NCBI RefSeq assembly: GCF_020594515.1
Contig: NZ_JAJCTH010000013.1
Span: 1-64,000, forward strand
Reading direction: 5' to 3'
Source of the DNA: Rhodoferax sp. U2-2l
GTDB lineage: Bacteria > Pseudomonadota > Gammaproteobacteria > Burkholderiales > Burkholderiaceae_C
DNA: 64,000 nucleotides
The translations under genes and the position numbers were made by a program. Below, piece by piece: positions 29,090 to 41,443 of this stretch. The stretch's first letter is position 1. Each line of letters opens with the position of its first letter. The notes below the pieces were generated by a model. The model ran no database searches and was not told the origin of the DNA. It saw nothing but the letters and a program-made list of their open reading frames with translations.

Positions 29090-29815
29090 GTGAACAAAGC
29101 GCCGAAAGCGCGCCGCGCCAATCAGGCCGGCTTGCAGCAAGTGGCGTTGCAGTGGGGGGGCAACGGCCTGGTCGCTGGCGTGGACGAGGCAGGCCGCGGC
29201 CCGCTGGCCGGACCGGTGGTGGCTGCGGCGGTGATTCTGGACGACCTGCACCCGATCAAAGGGCTGGCGGACTCCAAGCAGCTCACCGCCAAACGCCGCG
29301 AACTGCTGTTTGACGAGATTCGTGCCAAGGCGCTGTGTTTTGCGGTGGCCCAGGCCAGCGTGGAAGAGATCGACCAGCTCAATATTTTGCAAGCCACGCT
29401 GCTGGCCATGCGCCGCGCAGTACACGGTTTGCGGCTGGCGCCCAAGCTGGTGCTGGTCGATGGCAACCGCCTGCCGGTGTTGCCGATGCGCTGCGAGGCC
29501 ATCGTCAAGGGCGACTCGCTGGTTGCCGCCATTTCTGCAGCCTCCATCCTGGCCAAGGTCACCCGAGACCGTTGGTGTGATGAGGTGGATGCCCGCTATC
29601 CGGCTTATGGTTTTGCCCGTCACAAGGGTTATGGCACCGCGCAACATCTGTCGGCGTTGCAATCCGAGGGCGCCAGCCCCTTGCACCGTCAGACGTTTGC
29701 ACCGGTGCGCGCTGTTTTGAAGCGCGATGCGGGTACCGCGGTGGCGGGTCTGGCGCAAGTGGTCGCACACAGCACAATTCTGGCTGCCAATGCGGGCATG
29801 GCGGAGCTGCTGTGA
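29090..29815 (+). CDS. rnhB: Ribonuclease HII
   Basis: 241 residues from the GTG at 29090; a GTG at 29087 or an ATG at 29051 (inside lpxB) are alternatives. It cleaves RNA of RNA-DNA hybrids and removes misincorporated ribonucleotides. Active-site acids are in [16 protein letters not shown] and [26 protein letters not shown] and [14 protein letters not shown] are the usual family blocks. The tail of about 30 residues is Ala-rich. Confidence 0.94.
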   Translation: MNKAPKARRANQAGLQQVALQWGGNGLVAGVDEAGRGPLAGPVVAAAVILDDLHPIKGLADSKQLTAKRRELLFDEIRAKALCFAVAQASVEEIDQLNILQATLLAMRRAVHGLRLAPKLVLVDGNRLPVLPMRCEAIVKGDSLVAAISAASILAKVTRDRWCDEVDARYPAYGFARHKGYGTAQHLSALQSEGASPLHRQTFAPVRAVLKRDAGTAVAGLAQVVAHSTILAANAGMAELL

Positions 29816-30609
29816 GAGCCCCCCTGCATGATGGCGTCGTGATCACCTCGCGCGACAACCCCTTGCTCAAGGAGCTCAAGCGCCTGGCCCACGGTAGCAC
29901 TGATTACCGCAAGCAGGGTCGTTTCTGGGCGGAAGGTGACCACTTGGTGCGCGCTGCAGCGGTGCGTCACGTGCGCCCAACCCTGGGCATTTTTTCAGCG
30001 TCCTTTTGGCCTGTCGCCGAGGCGCAATATGGGTCGCTAGCCACCAAAAATATCGTGATGGCAGACCCGCTGTATGACAGCATCAGCGCCCTGGAGTCAC
30101 CCGCACGCATGGGGTTTGTGTTTGATCTGCCGACCAGCCCGGCGCTGCAAGCCCAAGCGGCCACAGTGATTCTGGATCGTGTGCAAGATGCGGGCAATGT
30201 GGGTGCCATTTTGCGCAGCGCCTCGGCGTTTGGTTTCAAGCAGGTGGTGGCGCTCAAAGGCTCAGCGGCGCTGTGGGCGCCAAAGGTCTTGCGTGCAGGG
30301 ATGGGGGCGCATTGGGGCCTGCAACTGCTGGAGGGCGAAGACCTGGCGGTGCTGGATCAGCTCACCCTGCCATTGCTGGTGACCAGCTCACACCAAGGTC
30401 ATTTTTTGCACCAAATGCTACAAAAGCAAGAGCTACCTATGCCGTGTATCTGGGCGCTGGGTCATGAAGGGCAGGGCGTGTGCAGCGCATTGCAGGCGCG
30501 CGCCACCCACCATGTACGCATCGCCCAGCCGGGTGGAGAAGAGTCGTTGAATGTGGCCACCGCGGCGGCCATTTGCCTGCACGCCAGCGCCACAGCCAAC
30601 CTCGGGTAA
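29812..30609 (+). CDS. SpoU/TrmH-family RNA 2'-O-methyltransferase
   Basis: 265 residues from a GTG at 29812 that overlaps the rnhB stop; a GTG 27 bases further on ([10 protein letters not shown]) is also possible. The N-terminal substrate-binding domain ([18 protein letters not shown]) is followed by the SPOUT knot motifs [22 protein letters not shown] and [18 protein letters not shown]-dependent methylation of rRNA is likely; the exact base is unknown. Last gene of the long envelope run. Confidence 0.92.
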   Translation: MRAPLHDGVVITSRDNPLLKELKRLAHGSTDYRKQGRFWAEGDHLVRAAAVRHVRPTLGIFSASFWPVAEAQYGSLATKNIVMADPLYDSISALESPARMGFVFDLPTSPALQAQAATVILDRVQDAGNVGAILRSASAFGFKQVVALKGSAALWAPKVLRAGMGAHWGLQLLEGEDLAVLDQLTLPLLVTSSHQGHFLHQMLQKQELPMPCIWALGHEGQGVCSALQARATHHVRIAQPGGEESLNVATAAAICLHASATANLG

Positions 30610-30668
30610 ACCTGACGCGGAGCGCAGGCGAGCGGGCCTGCTAAGGCCTCAAAACGGGGTGCGTCGGC

Positions 30669-30674
30669 TATAAT
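30669..30674 (+). promoter_or_regulatory. -10 candidate for carA
   Basis: A perfect TATAAT in CGGCTATAATTTGGGG, 122 bases before the carA GTG and 59 bases after the methyltransferase stop. The -35 region is weak. It marks the most likely transcription start of the car operon. Confidence 0.55.
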
Positions 30675-30695
30675 TTGGGGCTTTTTTGCATCCGC

Positions 30696-30772
30696 GTACG
30701 CTCTGCGCACAAGCCCCATCCCCACATAAAAAGCAAGCCAGGAGGCCCACTCCTGCGTGTGCATGGGCGTAC
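30696..30772 (+). promoter_or_regulatory. Structured leader of carA
   Basis: GTACGC (30696-30701) pairs with GCGTAC (30767-30772), and GCACA (30707-30711) pairs with TGTGC (30758-30762) inside it. The result is a long interrupted stem over most of the carA 5' leader. Pyrimidine or arginine control of carAB is common in bacteria, so a regulatory role is plausible but unproven. Confidence 0.4.
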
Positions 30773-30795
30773 CCGCAACTATTTCGGAGAACCCA

Positions 30796-31983
30796 GTGCT
30801 TTTGTCTCTCAAGGGAAACACCCCACCCGCCATCCTGGCGCTCGCAGACGGCACGGTCTATATCGGTCATTCCATTGGTGCCACCGGCTCGACGGTGGGC
30901 GAGGTGGTGTTCAACACCGCCATGACCGGCTACCAGGAAATCCTGACCGACCCCAGCTACTGCCAGCAAATCGTCACGCTGACTTACCCCCACATCGGCA
31001 ATTACGGTGTCAACCCGCAAGATGTGGAGGCCGACAAGGTCCACGCCGCCGGCCTGATCATCAAGGATTTGCCATTGCTGGCCTCCAACTTCCGCGCCAC
31101 CCAGACGCTCAGCGAGTACCTGGTGAGTGAGGGCACGGTGGCCATTGCCAATATCGACACCCGCCAGCTCACCCGCCAGTTGCGCACCCAGGGCGCCCAA
31201 AACGGCTGCATCCTGGCGCTGGCTGCCGGTGAGGCCGTCACACCCACGGCCATCAACAAAGCCGTGGCGCTGGCCAAAGCAGCACCCAGCATGGCCGGTG
31301 CCGACCTGGCCAAGGTGGTGTCCAGCCCGACTGCTTACGCCTGGACCCAAACCGAGTGGGAGTTGTTCAACCCGGCGCTGGACAACGCGCCCGGTTACGG
31401 TGAACAGACCACACCGCGTTTTCACGTGGTGGCGTATGACTTTGGTGTCAAGAAAAACATCCTGCGTATGCTGGCCCAGCGTGGTTGCAGGGTGACCGTG
31501 GTGCCCGCGCAAACCCCGGCGGCCGAAGTGCTCAAGCACCAGCCGGACGGCATCTTTTTGAGCAACGGCCCCGGCGACCCGCAGCCTTGTGACTACGCCA
31601 TTGCCGCAGCGGCCGAGCTGATTGAGACGGGCATCCCCACCTTTGGCATCTGCCTGGGCCACCAGATCATGGCGCTGGCCAGCGGTGCCAAAACCTTCAA
31701 GATGAAGTTTGGCCACCACGGCGCCAACCACCCTGTCAAAGACCTGGACAGCGGCCGTGTCTCCATCACCAGCCAGAACCACGGTTTTGCGGTGGACGAA
31801 AAAACCCTGCCAGCCAACCTGCGTGCCACCCATGTCAGCCTGTTTGACGGCACGCTGCAAGGTCTGGCCCGCACCGACAAACCCGCGTTCTGTTTCCAGG
31901 GCCACCCGGAAGCCTCGCCCGGTCCGCACGACATTGGTTACCTGTTTGATCGCTTCATTGCGTCCATGGAGGCGCGCGCGTGA
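30796..31983 (+). CDS. carA: Carbamoyl-phosphate synthase small (glutaminase) subunit
   Basis: 395 residues from a GTG at 30796 with GGAGA five bases upstream. The frame back to 30757 runs into the leader stem and is rejected. The N-terminal CarA-specific domain begins [19 protein letters not shown]. The class I amidotransferase domain has the nucleophile in FGICLGHQ and the His/Glu pair in [11 protein letters not shown]. It delivers ammonia to CarB for arginine and pyrimidine synthesis. Its TGA overlaps the GTG of the next gene. Confidence 0.97.
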   Translation: MLLSLKGNTPPAILALADGTVYIGHSIGATGSTVGEVVFNTAMTGYQEILTDPSYCQQIVTLTYPHIGNYGVNPQDVEADKVHAAGLIIKDLPLLASNFRATQTLSEYLVSEGTVAIANIDTRQLTRQLRTQGAQNGCILALAAGEAVTPTAINKAVALAKAAPSMAGADLAKVVSSPTAYAWTQTEWELFNPALDNAPGYGEQTTPRFHVVAYDFGVKKNILRMLAQRGCRVTVVPAQTPAAEVLKHQPDGIFLSNGPGDPQPCDYAIAAAAELIETGIPTFGICLGHQIMALASGAKTFKMKFGHHGANHPVKDLDSGRVSITSQNHGFAVDEKTLPANLRATHVSLFDGTLQGLARTDKPAFCFQGHPEASPGPHDIGYLFDRFIASMEARA

Positions 31984-32660
31984 GTTTTTACGGCGTCACC
32001 GATCTGTGGACGTACGTGATTGGCGCGTTTGGCATCATTTTGTTGCCTGGGCCCAATTCCATGTATGTGCTGTCTGTGGCCACGGCGCGTGGCGTCAAGG
32101 CGGGCTTTCAGGGCGCGTTTGGCGTGTTTGTGGGCGATACCGTGTTGTTGATCCTTACGGCTTTGGGCGCAGCGGGGTTGCTGCGCACCTACCCGGCCAT
32201 GTTCCTGGTGGTCAAGGTGGTGGGTGCGGCATACCTGGGCTGGATTGGGGTGCAGTTGCTGCGCGGTGCCTGGTCGGCCTGGCGCGCTGCGGCGGTCACC
32301 GAGGTCACTACGGCGGCGCGTTCGCCCGAGCAAGCCAGTGACGACCGTGCTTCGATGCGCCACCCGTTTCAGCGTGCGCTGGTGATCAGTCTGCTCAACC
32401 CGAAGGCGATTTTGTTTTTGCTGTCGTTCTTTGTGCAGTTCATCGACCCCGGTTATGCCCACCCCGAGCTGCCGTTTTTGATCCTCAGCGTGATCCTGAT
32501 GTTTTTCAGCGCCTTGTATCTGTCCGCGCTGATTCTGGCGGGTGCCCGCCTGGCGCAAGGGTTTGCCCAGCGCAGGCGGCTCTCGGCCAGTCTGTCGGGC
32601 GGCGTGGGGGCTTTGTTTTTGTGGTTTGGTGGCAAGCTGGCCACCGCGAGTTTGAATTGA
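31980..32660 (+). CDS. LysE/RhtB-family amino-acid exporter (LeuE-like)
   Basis: 226 residues from a GTG (31980) that overlaps the carA stop. About six membrane segments. The N-terminal family signature is [22 protein letters not shown], and the second half has [15 protein letters not shown]. It is closest in style to LeuE-type exporters. The substrate is uncertain; leucine-like or other neutral amino acids are a guess. The position between carA and carB, translationally coupled to carA, is the notable feature. Confidence 0.9.
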   Translation: MSFYGVTDLWTYVIGAFGIILLPGPNSMYVLSVATARGVKAGFQGAFGVFVGDTVLLILTALGAAGLLRTYPAMFLVVKVVGAAYLGWIGVQLLRGAWSAWRAAAVTEVTTAARSPEQASDDRASMRHPFQRALVISLLNPKAILFLLSFFVQFIDPGYAHPELPFLILSVILMFFSALYLSALILAGARLAQGFAQRRRLSASLSGGVGALFLWFGGKLATASLN

Positions 32661-32717
32661 TTTTGATAGCGCCTGGCACTTGTTAATTAAGGGCTGCAGG
32701 TCAACTAGGTACTGAAA

Positions 32718-36017
<3,300 letters not shown>

Positions 36018-36045
36018 AACCGTCGTCAACACGCCCAATTCGCGG

Positions 36046-36085
36046 CATAATTCGACCACACCGCCGGACGGCAACGTTCGGCGGT
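36046..36085 (+). promoter_or_regulatory. greA leader: -10 box followed at once by a terminator-like hairpin
   Basis: CATAAT at 36046-36051 is a possible -10. The transcript would start near 36058. Immediately after it comes an 11-bp stem (36060-36070 with 36075-36085) closed by a GCAA tetraloop and followed by TTCATTTT. The hairpin can end carB transcription, but it also lies in the greA leader. In E. coli, greA has a similar promoter-terminator leader that yields the GraL RNAs. Confidence 0.55.
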
Positions 36086-36132
36086 TTCATTTTGTGCAGA
36101 CCTGTTGGTCATCTTTTTTGACGGAGCTTCTC

Positions 36133-36609
36133 GTGGCGACTCTTCCTATTACCAAGCGTGGCGCAGACAAACTCAAAGCCGAGTTGCATCAGCTCAAAGC
36201 CTTTGAGCGCCCCGCCGTTATCAATGCGATTGCCGAGGCACGCGCGCAGGGTGACCTGAGCGAAAACGCCGAATACGAAGCCGCCAAGGACAAACAGGGT
36301 TTTGTGGAAGGCCGAATTCAGGAAATTGAAGGCAAGCTCTCGGCCGCACAAATCATCGATCCGGCTGACCTGCACGCCGATGGCCGGGTGGTATTTGGTG
36401 CCACCGTGTCCCTGGAAGACGAAGATACTGGCGACAAGGTCACCTACCAGATCGTCGGTGAAGATGAAGCCGACATCAAACTTGGCCTGGTGAACATCAA
36501 TAGCCCCATTGCCCGCGCCCTGATTGGCAAGGAAGAAGGTGACGTGGCTGAGGTGCAGGCACCGGGTGGCCTGCGTCGCTGGGAAGTCATCAGCGTCAGC
36601 TATCGCTGA
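36133..36609 (+). CDS. greA: Transcription elongation factor GreA
   Basis: 158 residues from a GTG at 36133 with GGAG six bases upstream ([20 protein letters not shown]). It rescues backtracked RNA polymerase by stimulating transcript cleavage. The N-terminal coiled coil carries the acidic tip [17 protein letters not shown]. The C-terminal FKBP-like domain ends WEVISVSYR. Normal length. It is followed 16 bases later by the DUF4149 gene. Confidence 0.97.
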   Translation: MATLPITKRGADKLKAELHQLKAFERPAVINAIAEARAQGDLSENAEYEAAKDKQGFVEGRIQEIEGKLSAAQIIDPADLHADGRVVFGATVSLEDEDTGDKVTYQIVGEDEADIKLGLVNINSPIARALIGKEEGDVAEVQAPGGLRRWEVISVSYR

Positions 36610-36625
36610 TGGCAATGCCAGATCT

Positions 36626-37048
36626 GTGAACGCGATCTTGCCCAAGCTGTCGGTCTGGGTGGCGGCCCTGTGGTGGGGCAGCCTGACCACGGTGGGTTTT
36701 TACGTGGTGCCGATGTTGTTTGCCAACCTGCCGACATCCGCCATGGCGGGTCAGATGGCAGCCAAGTTGTTTGCCGTACAGACCTGGATCGCGGTGGTCG
36801 GTGGGCTTTTATTGCTGTTGTCGTCGCGCTCAGAAGCTGAGCATCCTCAGGTGGCGCGGTTACAGGAAGCCTTGGTTTGGATCGTGGCCGGGATGCTGTT
36901 GGCGCTATTGTCGGAACTGGCTGTCGCCCCGCGCATCATCGCCCGCGACAATTTGCGCCTGTGGCACAGCGTCGGCACCGGGCTTTATGTGTTTCAGTGG
37001 ATTTGTGCCGGGCTGACTTTCAGGAAGCTGGTGGCAAAAGCGAATTGA
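36626..37048 (+). CDS. DUF4149 membrane protein
   Basis: 140 residues from a GTG at 36626; an upstream ATG lies in another frame. Four membrane segments. The start WVAALWWGSLTTVGFYVVPMLF and the pattern RIIARDN.RLWHSVGTGLY match the TMEM205-like DUF4149 family found beside greA in many Burkholderiales. Function unknown. The following 92 bases up to the yhbY stop hold nothing clear. Confidence 0.82.
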   Translation: MNAILPKLSVWVAALWWGSLTTVGFYVVPMLFANLPTSAMAGQMAAKLFAVQTWIAVVGGLLLLLSSRSEAEHPQVARLQEALVWIVAGMLLALLSELAVAPRIIARDNLRLWHSVGTGLYVFQWICAGLTFRKLVAKAN

Positions 37049-37140
37049 GGGCTGCCAGCGTCGCTAGATGGACATTCGACAATCAGGTGGCGACAGAGCA
37101 GATTTCACGGCGTGTCAATCCTGTTCTGTCCCGCAAAGTT

Positions 37141-37614
37141 TCAGCTTTGGTTGCGCTTTTTGATGCTGACCGGCTTCTTTTTGGCGCGTTTGATCTGGCC
37201 ACCGGACGTGAGCCGCTGGTTACCCAAGACGCGCAGGGTTTTCACTTCGGGGCGTTGACCGCCGCGTTTGCTGAACTTGAGAACTTTGACGTCCTTGGGC
37301 CCAGGCATGCGGTCTTCATCGACGGTTTTTTCACGCTCGGGCATGGGCCGCCAGAGCACCAGCAGTTTGCCGATGTGTTGGATGGGTGCTGCGTTGAGTT
37401 CGTCAGCCAGCGTGGCAAACATGGCTTCACGGGCGACGCGATCATCGGAGAACACACGAATCTTGATCAGGCCGTGCGCGTTCAGGGCAGCATCGGCTTC
37501 TTTTTTAACGGCGTCAGTCAGACCGTCGCCGCCGATCATGACCACAGGGTCAAGATGGTGGGCATCGGCGCGGTGAACTTTGCGTTGAGCGGGGGTCAGT
37601 AGTATTTGTGGCAT
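37141..37614 (-). CDS. yhbY: YhbY-type CRM-domain RNA-binding protein
   Basis: 157 residues. The CRM fold occupies about 1-97: LLTPAQRKVHRADAHHLDPVVMIG, then LIKIRVFSDDR and IGKLLVLWRP. The C-terminal 60 residues are Lys/Arg-rich and longer than in E. coli YhbY (97 residues). The family binds pre-50S ribosomal particles. It is divergent from rlmE, another 50S assembly factor, with 162 bases between them. Confidence 0.92.
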   Translation of the reverse strand: MPQILLTPAQRKVHRADAHHLDPVVMIGGDGLTDAVKKEADAALNAHGLIKIRVFSDDRVAREAMFATLADELNAAPIQHIGKLLVLWRPMPEREKTVDEDRMPGPKDVKVLKFSKRGGQRPEVKTLRVLGNQRLTSGGQIKRAKKKPVSIKKRNQS

Positions 37615-37645
37615 GACCGTATTATCGGGCAGAGTGAAAACTTGC

Positions 37646-37761
37646 GGGAAAGACCAACTGACATGAGCGAAGCAATAGCAGTTGCTTTATCCCCAAAGCC
37701 TGAGACCTTGAGGGAAAGACCAAACTACGAGAGCGAAGCGAATGAGTTTGCTCTGTCCCCA
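37646..37761. repeat. Twin 50-base hairpin repeats between yhbY and rlmE
   Basis: Copy 1 is 37646-37695 and copy 2 is 37712-37761. Both begin GGGAAAGACCAA, share GAGCGAAGC in the middle and end TCCCCA, and they match at about 35 of 50 positions. Each can fold: AAGCAA with TTGCTT in copy 1, AGCGAA with TTTGCT in copy 2, so the arms have changed together. This suggests REP-like elements, placed in a divergent promoter region. Confidence 0.65.
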
Positions 37762-37776
37762 ACACATTAGAAGCAT

Positions 37777-38469
37777 ATGAAATCAGCAGTCAAAAGCAGC
37801 AAAGTCAACCGAGCGTGGCTCAACGACCATGTCAACGACACCTACGTCAAACTGGCCCAAAAAGACGGCTACCGGGCGCGGGCGGCCTACAAGCTCAAAG
37901 AAATTGACGAGAACCTGCACCTGATCAAACCCGGGCAACTGGTGGTGGACCTGGGCTCCACCCCAGGTGCCTGGAGCCAGTATGTGCGCCGCAAGATGTC
38001 GCCCAAGTCGGCGCAGGGCGGTGGTGCCGCGGCGGGTGCGTTGAATGGCCGCATCATCGCGTTGGATATCCTGCCGATGGCACCGATTGAAGATGTATTG
38101 TTCATCCAGGGTGACATTCGCGAGGACGCTGTGCTGGCCGAGTTGGCCGGTCACCTGCAGGGTCAGTTGGCCGATGTCGTGATCTCCGATATGGCGCCCA
38201 ATCTGTCGGGCATCGACTCGGCCGATGCTGCCCGGATCGAGCATTTGGTGGAGTTGGCGCTGGAATTTGCGCAGTCGCACCTCAAGCCGCAAGGTGCGCT
38301 GGTGGCCAAGGTGTTTCATGGCGGCAGTTACGATACGCTGGTCAAACGCTTTCGCGACATGTTTGTGACTGTCAAATGCATCAAGCCCAAAGCGTCGCGT
38401 GATCGTTCGTCAGAGACTTTTCTGGTGGGTCTGGTGCAGAAAAAGGCCACATTTCCATGCGTTCGCTGA
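37777..38469 (+). CDS. rlmE: 23S rRNA (uridine-2'-O)-methyltransferase RlmE (FtsJ)
   Basis: 230 residues. It methylates U2552 of 23S rRNA. The catalytic K-D-K-E set is recognisable: [11 protein letters not shown] near residue 35, the SAM-binding [24 protein letters not shown], and [11 protein letters not shown]. There is a small Gly/Ala-rich insertion ([13 protein letters not shown]) near residue 80. It precedes ftsH, as in E. coli where the pair is heat-inducible. Confidence 0.96.
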   Translation: MKSAVKSSKVNRAWLNDHVNDTYVKLAQKDGYRARAAYKLKEIDENLHLIKPGQLVVDLGSTPGAWSQYVRRKMSPKSAQGGGAAAGALNGRIIALDILPMAPIEDVLFIQGDIREDAVLAELAGHLQGQLADVVISDMAPNLSGIDSADAARIEHLVELALEFAQSHLKPQGALVAKVFHGGSYDTLVKRFRDMFVTVKCIKPKASRDRSSETFLVGLVQKKATFPCVR

Positions 38470-38501
38470 GGATGATCAACCTGAGGCGGTGGTTCAAATA
38501 G

Positions 38502-38529
38502 GTTGAAAAGCCTAGAATCCTTCTCATTA
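38502..38529 (+). promoter_or_regulatory. Candidate sigma-32 promoter of ftsH
   Basis: GTTGAAA (38502-38508), a 14-base spacer, then CTCATTA (38523-38529), close to the heat-shock pattern CTTGAAA-N13-17-CCCATNT. It lies 41 bases before the ftsH start. TAGAAT at 38513-38518 could also act as a sigma-70 -10, so the assignment is open. Confidence 0.45.
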
Positions 38530-38569
38530 AATCCTTTGCTCATCACTTGAGTCATTACGGGAGCTACGC

Positions 38570-40489
38570 TTGAACAATCCTTGGTTTTCGAAAATTGCGG
38601 TCTGGCTGGTCATCGCGATGGTGCTGTTCACTGTTTTTAAACAGTTTGACACCCGTCCGGCAGCTGGGGCCGGGTACGTGGGCTACTCCGATTTTCTCGA
38701 AGAAGTCCGCAACAACCAGATCAAAAGCGCCGTCATCCTGGAAGGTCAGAATGGCACCGAAATCGTCGCCACCACCAGTGACGACCGCCGCGTGCGCACC
38801 ACCGCCACTTACCTGGATCGCGGTCTGGTGGGCGACCTGATTGCTAACGACGTCAAGTTTGATGTGCGCCCCAAAGAAGAAGGTTCGGTGCTGATGACCC
38901 TGCTGGTGAGCTGGGGCCCGATGCTGCTGCTGATTGGCGTCTGGGTGTACTTCATGCGCCAGATGCAGGGTGGCGGCAAGGGCGGAGCGTTCAGCTTCGG
39001 TAAAAGCAAGGCACGTTTGCTGGATGAAAACACCAACACGGTGACTTTTGCGGATGTGGCGGGTTGCGATGAAGCCAAGGAAGAAGTCAAGGAAGTGGTC
39101 GATTTCTTGAAAGACCCGGCCAAGTTCCAGAAACTCGGTGGCCGCATTCCGCGTGGCCTGCTGCTGGTTGGCCCGCCCGGTACCGGTAAAACCTTGCTGG
39201 CCAAGAGCATTGCGGGTGAAGCCAAGGTACCGTTTTTCAGCATCTCGGGTTCGGACTTTGTCGAAATGTTTGTTGGTGTCGGCGCCTCCCGGGTGCGCGA
39301 CATGTTCGAAAACGCCAAGAAAAACGCGCCTTGCATCATCTTCATCGATGAAATCGACGCGGTCGGTCGCCAGCGCGGCGCGGGCCTCGGCGGTGGCAAT
39401 GACGAACGTGAACAAACGCTGAACCAGATGCTGGTCGAGATGGATGGTTTTGAGACCAACCTGGGTGTGATCGTCGTGGCTGCCACCAACCGGCCTGACA
39501 TTCTGGACGCCGCCCTGTTGCGTCCGGGCCGTTTTGACCGTCAGGTGTATGTCACGCTGCCTGACATTCGCGGCCGTGAACAGATTTTGAATGTGCACAT
39601 GCGCAAGATCCCGGTCAGCGCGGACGTGAATCCCGGCGTGATCGCCCGCGGCACGCCTGGCATGAGCGGCGCCGATCTGGCCAACCTGTGCAACGAAGCG
39701 GCCTTGATGGCGGCGCGGCGCAATGCCCGCACGGTGGAAATGCAGGACTTCGAGAAGGCCAAGGACAAGATCCTGATGGGTCCCGAGCGCAAGAGCATGG
39801 TCATGCCCGAGGAAGAGCGCCGCAACACCGCCTACCATGAGTCGGGCCACGCGCTGATCGGCAAGTTGCTGCCCAAGTGCGACCCGGTGCACAAAGTGAC
39901 CATCATCCCGCGTGGTCGTGCGCTGGGTGTGACGATGAGCTTGCCCGCGCAAGACCGCTACTCTTATGACAAGGAGTTCATGCTGAACCAGATCAGCATG
40001 CTGTTTGGTGGCCGGATTGCCGAAGAAGTGTTCATGAACCAGATGACCACTGGCGCCAGCAACGACTTTGAGCGCGCCACCCAGATCGCCCGCGACATGG
40101 TGATGCGTTACGGCATGACGGCAGCGCTGGGCCCGATGGTCTATGCCGAAAACGAAGGCGAGGTGTTTCTGGGCCGCTCGGTGACCAAGACCACCAACAT
40201 GAGCGAAGAAACCATGCAGAAGGTGGATGCCGAAGTGCGCCGCATCATCGACGAGCAGTACGCCCTGGCGCGCCGCCTGATCGAGGAGCACAGCCCCAAG
40301 ATGCACGCCATGGCCAAGGCTTTGCTGGAGTGGGAAACCATCGACAGCGAGCAACTCGATGACATCATGGCTGGCAAGGAGCCGCGTCCGCCCAAGGACT
40401 GGACACCGCGTGTGCCAGCCGCTGGTACTGACAACGGCAGCGGTGGCACCCCGGCTGTGAAAACCGACGCAGCGCCTCACGCAGCCTGA
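38570..40489 (+). CDS. ftsH: ATP-dependent zinc metalloprotease FtsH
   Basis: 639 residues from a TTG at 38570 ([20 protein letters not shown]) with GGGAG upstream. Membrane-anchored AAA+ protease. Two membrane segments flank a periplasmic part (about 5-125). Walker A is GPPGTGKT near residue 205, the SRH is [17 protein letters not shown], and the zinc site is HESGH near residue 424. It degrades membrane proteins and, in relatives, sigma-32 and LpxC. The latter would link it to the lipid A genes in this window. Confidence 0.97.
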   Translation: MNNPWFSKIAVWLVIAMVLFTVFKQFDTRPAAGAGYVGYSDFLEEVRNNQIKSAVILEGQNGTEIVATTSDDRRVRTTATYLDRGLVGDLIANDVKFDVRPKEEGSVLMTLLVSWGPMLLLIGVWVYFMRQMQGGGKGGAFSFGKSKARLLDENTNTVTFADVAGCDEAKEEVKEVVDFLKDPAKFQKLGGRIPRGLLLVGPPGTGKTLLAKSIAGEAKVPFFSISGSDFVEMFVGVGASRVRDMFENAKKNAPCIIFIDEIDAVGRQRGAGLGGGNDEREQTLNQMLVEMDGFETNLGVIVVAATNRPDILDAALLRPGRFDRQVYVTLPDIRGREQILNVHMRKIPVSADVNPGVIARGTPGMSGADLANLCNEAALMAARRNARTVEMQDFEKAKDKILMGPERKSMVMPEEERRNTAYHESGHALIGKLLPKCDPVHKVTIIPRGRALGVTMSLPAQDRYSYDKEFMLNQISMLFGGRIAEEVFMNQMTTGASNDFERATQIARDMVMRYGMTAALGPMVYAENEGEVFLGRSVTKTTNMSEETMQKVDAEVRRIIDEQYALARRLIEEHSPKMHAMAKALLEWETIDSEQLDDIMAGKEPRPPKDWTPRVPAAGTDNGSGGTPAVKTDAAPHAA

Positions 40490-40512
40490 GTTTTTTTGAT
40501 TTCTTCCAGACA

Positions 40513-40535
40513 ACGGGGCGCAAGCCCCGTTTTTG
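40513..40535 (+). terminator. Intrinsic terminator after ftsH
   Basis: The 7-bp stem ACGGGGC/GCCCCGT (40513-40519 with 40524-40530) has a GCAA tetraloop and is followed by TTTTTG. It ends only seven bases before the folP ATG, so folP expression must come from read-through or an RNA that starts inside ftsH. Confidence 0.85.
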
Positions 40536-40541
40536 TTGACC

Positions 40542-41429
40542 ATGATCTGGCAAACCACGCGCTTTGACATTGACCTGAGCCGTCCCCAAGTGATGGGCAT
40601 TGTCAATGTCACTCCCGACTCTTTTTCAGACGGCGGTTGCCATGCCACAACCCAGTCCGCGCTCACCCATTGCGAGCAGTTGATCCGTGAAGGCGCAGAC
40701 ATTCTGGACATCGGTGGCGAATCCACCCGGCCCGGTGCGCCACCAGTTTGCCTGTCAGATGAGCTGGCACGGGTGGTACCGCTGGTTAAAGAGGCGGTCA
40801 AGCTCGGTGTTCCGTTGTCAGTGGATACCTACAAGCCGCAGTTGATGCAGGCCGTGTTGGACCTGGGCGCCGACATCATCAACGATGTGTGGGCGCTACG
40901 CTGGCGCGACGCAGAAGGCCACGCCGATGCCGTCCGTGTTGTGGCGGCTCACCCCACATGCGGCGTTTGCCTGATGCACATGCACCTGGAGCCGCAAACG
41001 ATGCAGGTGCAGCCCATGCAGGGTGATGTGGTGCCACAGGTACGGTCTTTTCTGGAGCGCTCTGCCCAGATGCTCATGGAGCTAGGGGTCGAAAAGTCTC
41101 GGATCGTGTTGGACCCGGGCATTGGTTTTGGCAAGACCGTGGCACAGAACTTCTCGCTGCTGGCGCGCCAGTCAGAGTTGCTGGCGGCGGGTTACCCGTT
41201 GCTGTTGGGTTGGTCGCGCAAGTCGTCCCTGGCGGGTATGACCGCCCCCGCGCAACAGAATGACAAGCTCGCTCCCCGAGAGCGCCTGGCCCCCAGCCTG
41301 GCCGCAGCGCTATGCGCGGTGCAGCGGGGGGCATCTGTCATTCGGGTGCATGACGTCAAAGAAACGGTGCAAGTGTTGCGTGTGCTTGACGCTATAAGAT
41401 CAGCTGAACTGACACCTATCGACTTTTAA
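40542..41429 (+). CDS. folP: Dihydropteroate synthase
   Basis: 295 residues from the ATG at 40542. It joins p-aminobenzoate to dihydropterin pyrophosphate in folate synthesis and is the target of sulfonamides. Signatures: [31 protein letters not shown], and the loop [15 protein letters not shown]. There is no clear Shine-Dalgarno sequence because the terminator of ftsH occupies that place. It is followed by glmM after 14 bases, the common ftsH-folP-glmM order. Confidence 0.96.
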   Translation: MIWQTTRFDIDLSRPQVMGIVNVTPDSFSDGGCHATTQSALTHCEQLIREGADILDIGGESTRPGAPPVCLSDELARVVPLVKEAVKLGVPLSVDTYKPQLMQAVLDLGADIINDVWALRWRDAEGHADAVRVVAAHPTCGVCLMHMHLEPQTMQVQPMQGDVVPQVRSFLERSAQMLMELGVEKSRIVLDPGIGFGKTVAQNFSLLARQSELLAAGYPLLLGWSRKSSLAGMTAPAQQNDKLAPRERLAPSLAAALCAVQRGASVIRVHDVKETVQVLRVLDAIRSAELTPIDF

Positions 41430-41443
41430 GGACACATTTCCCC

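Noticed and set aside
37612..37776. CRISPR-like array (two similar 50-base units with a 16-base gap)
   Set aside because: Only two imperfect copies, self-complementary units and no cas genes; better explained as REP-like elements.
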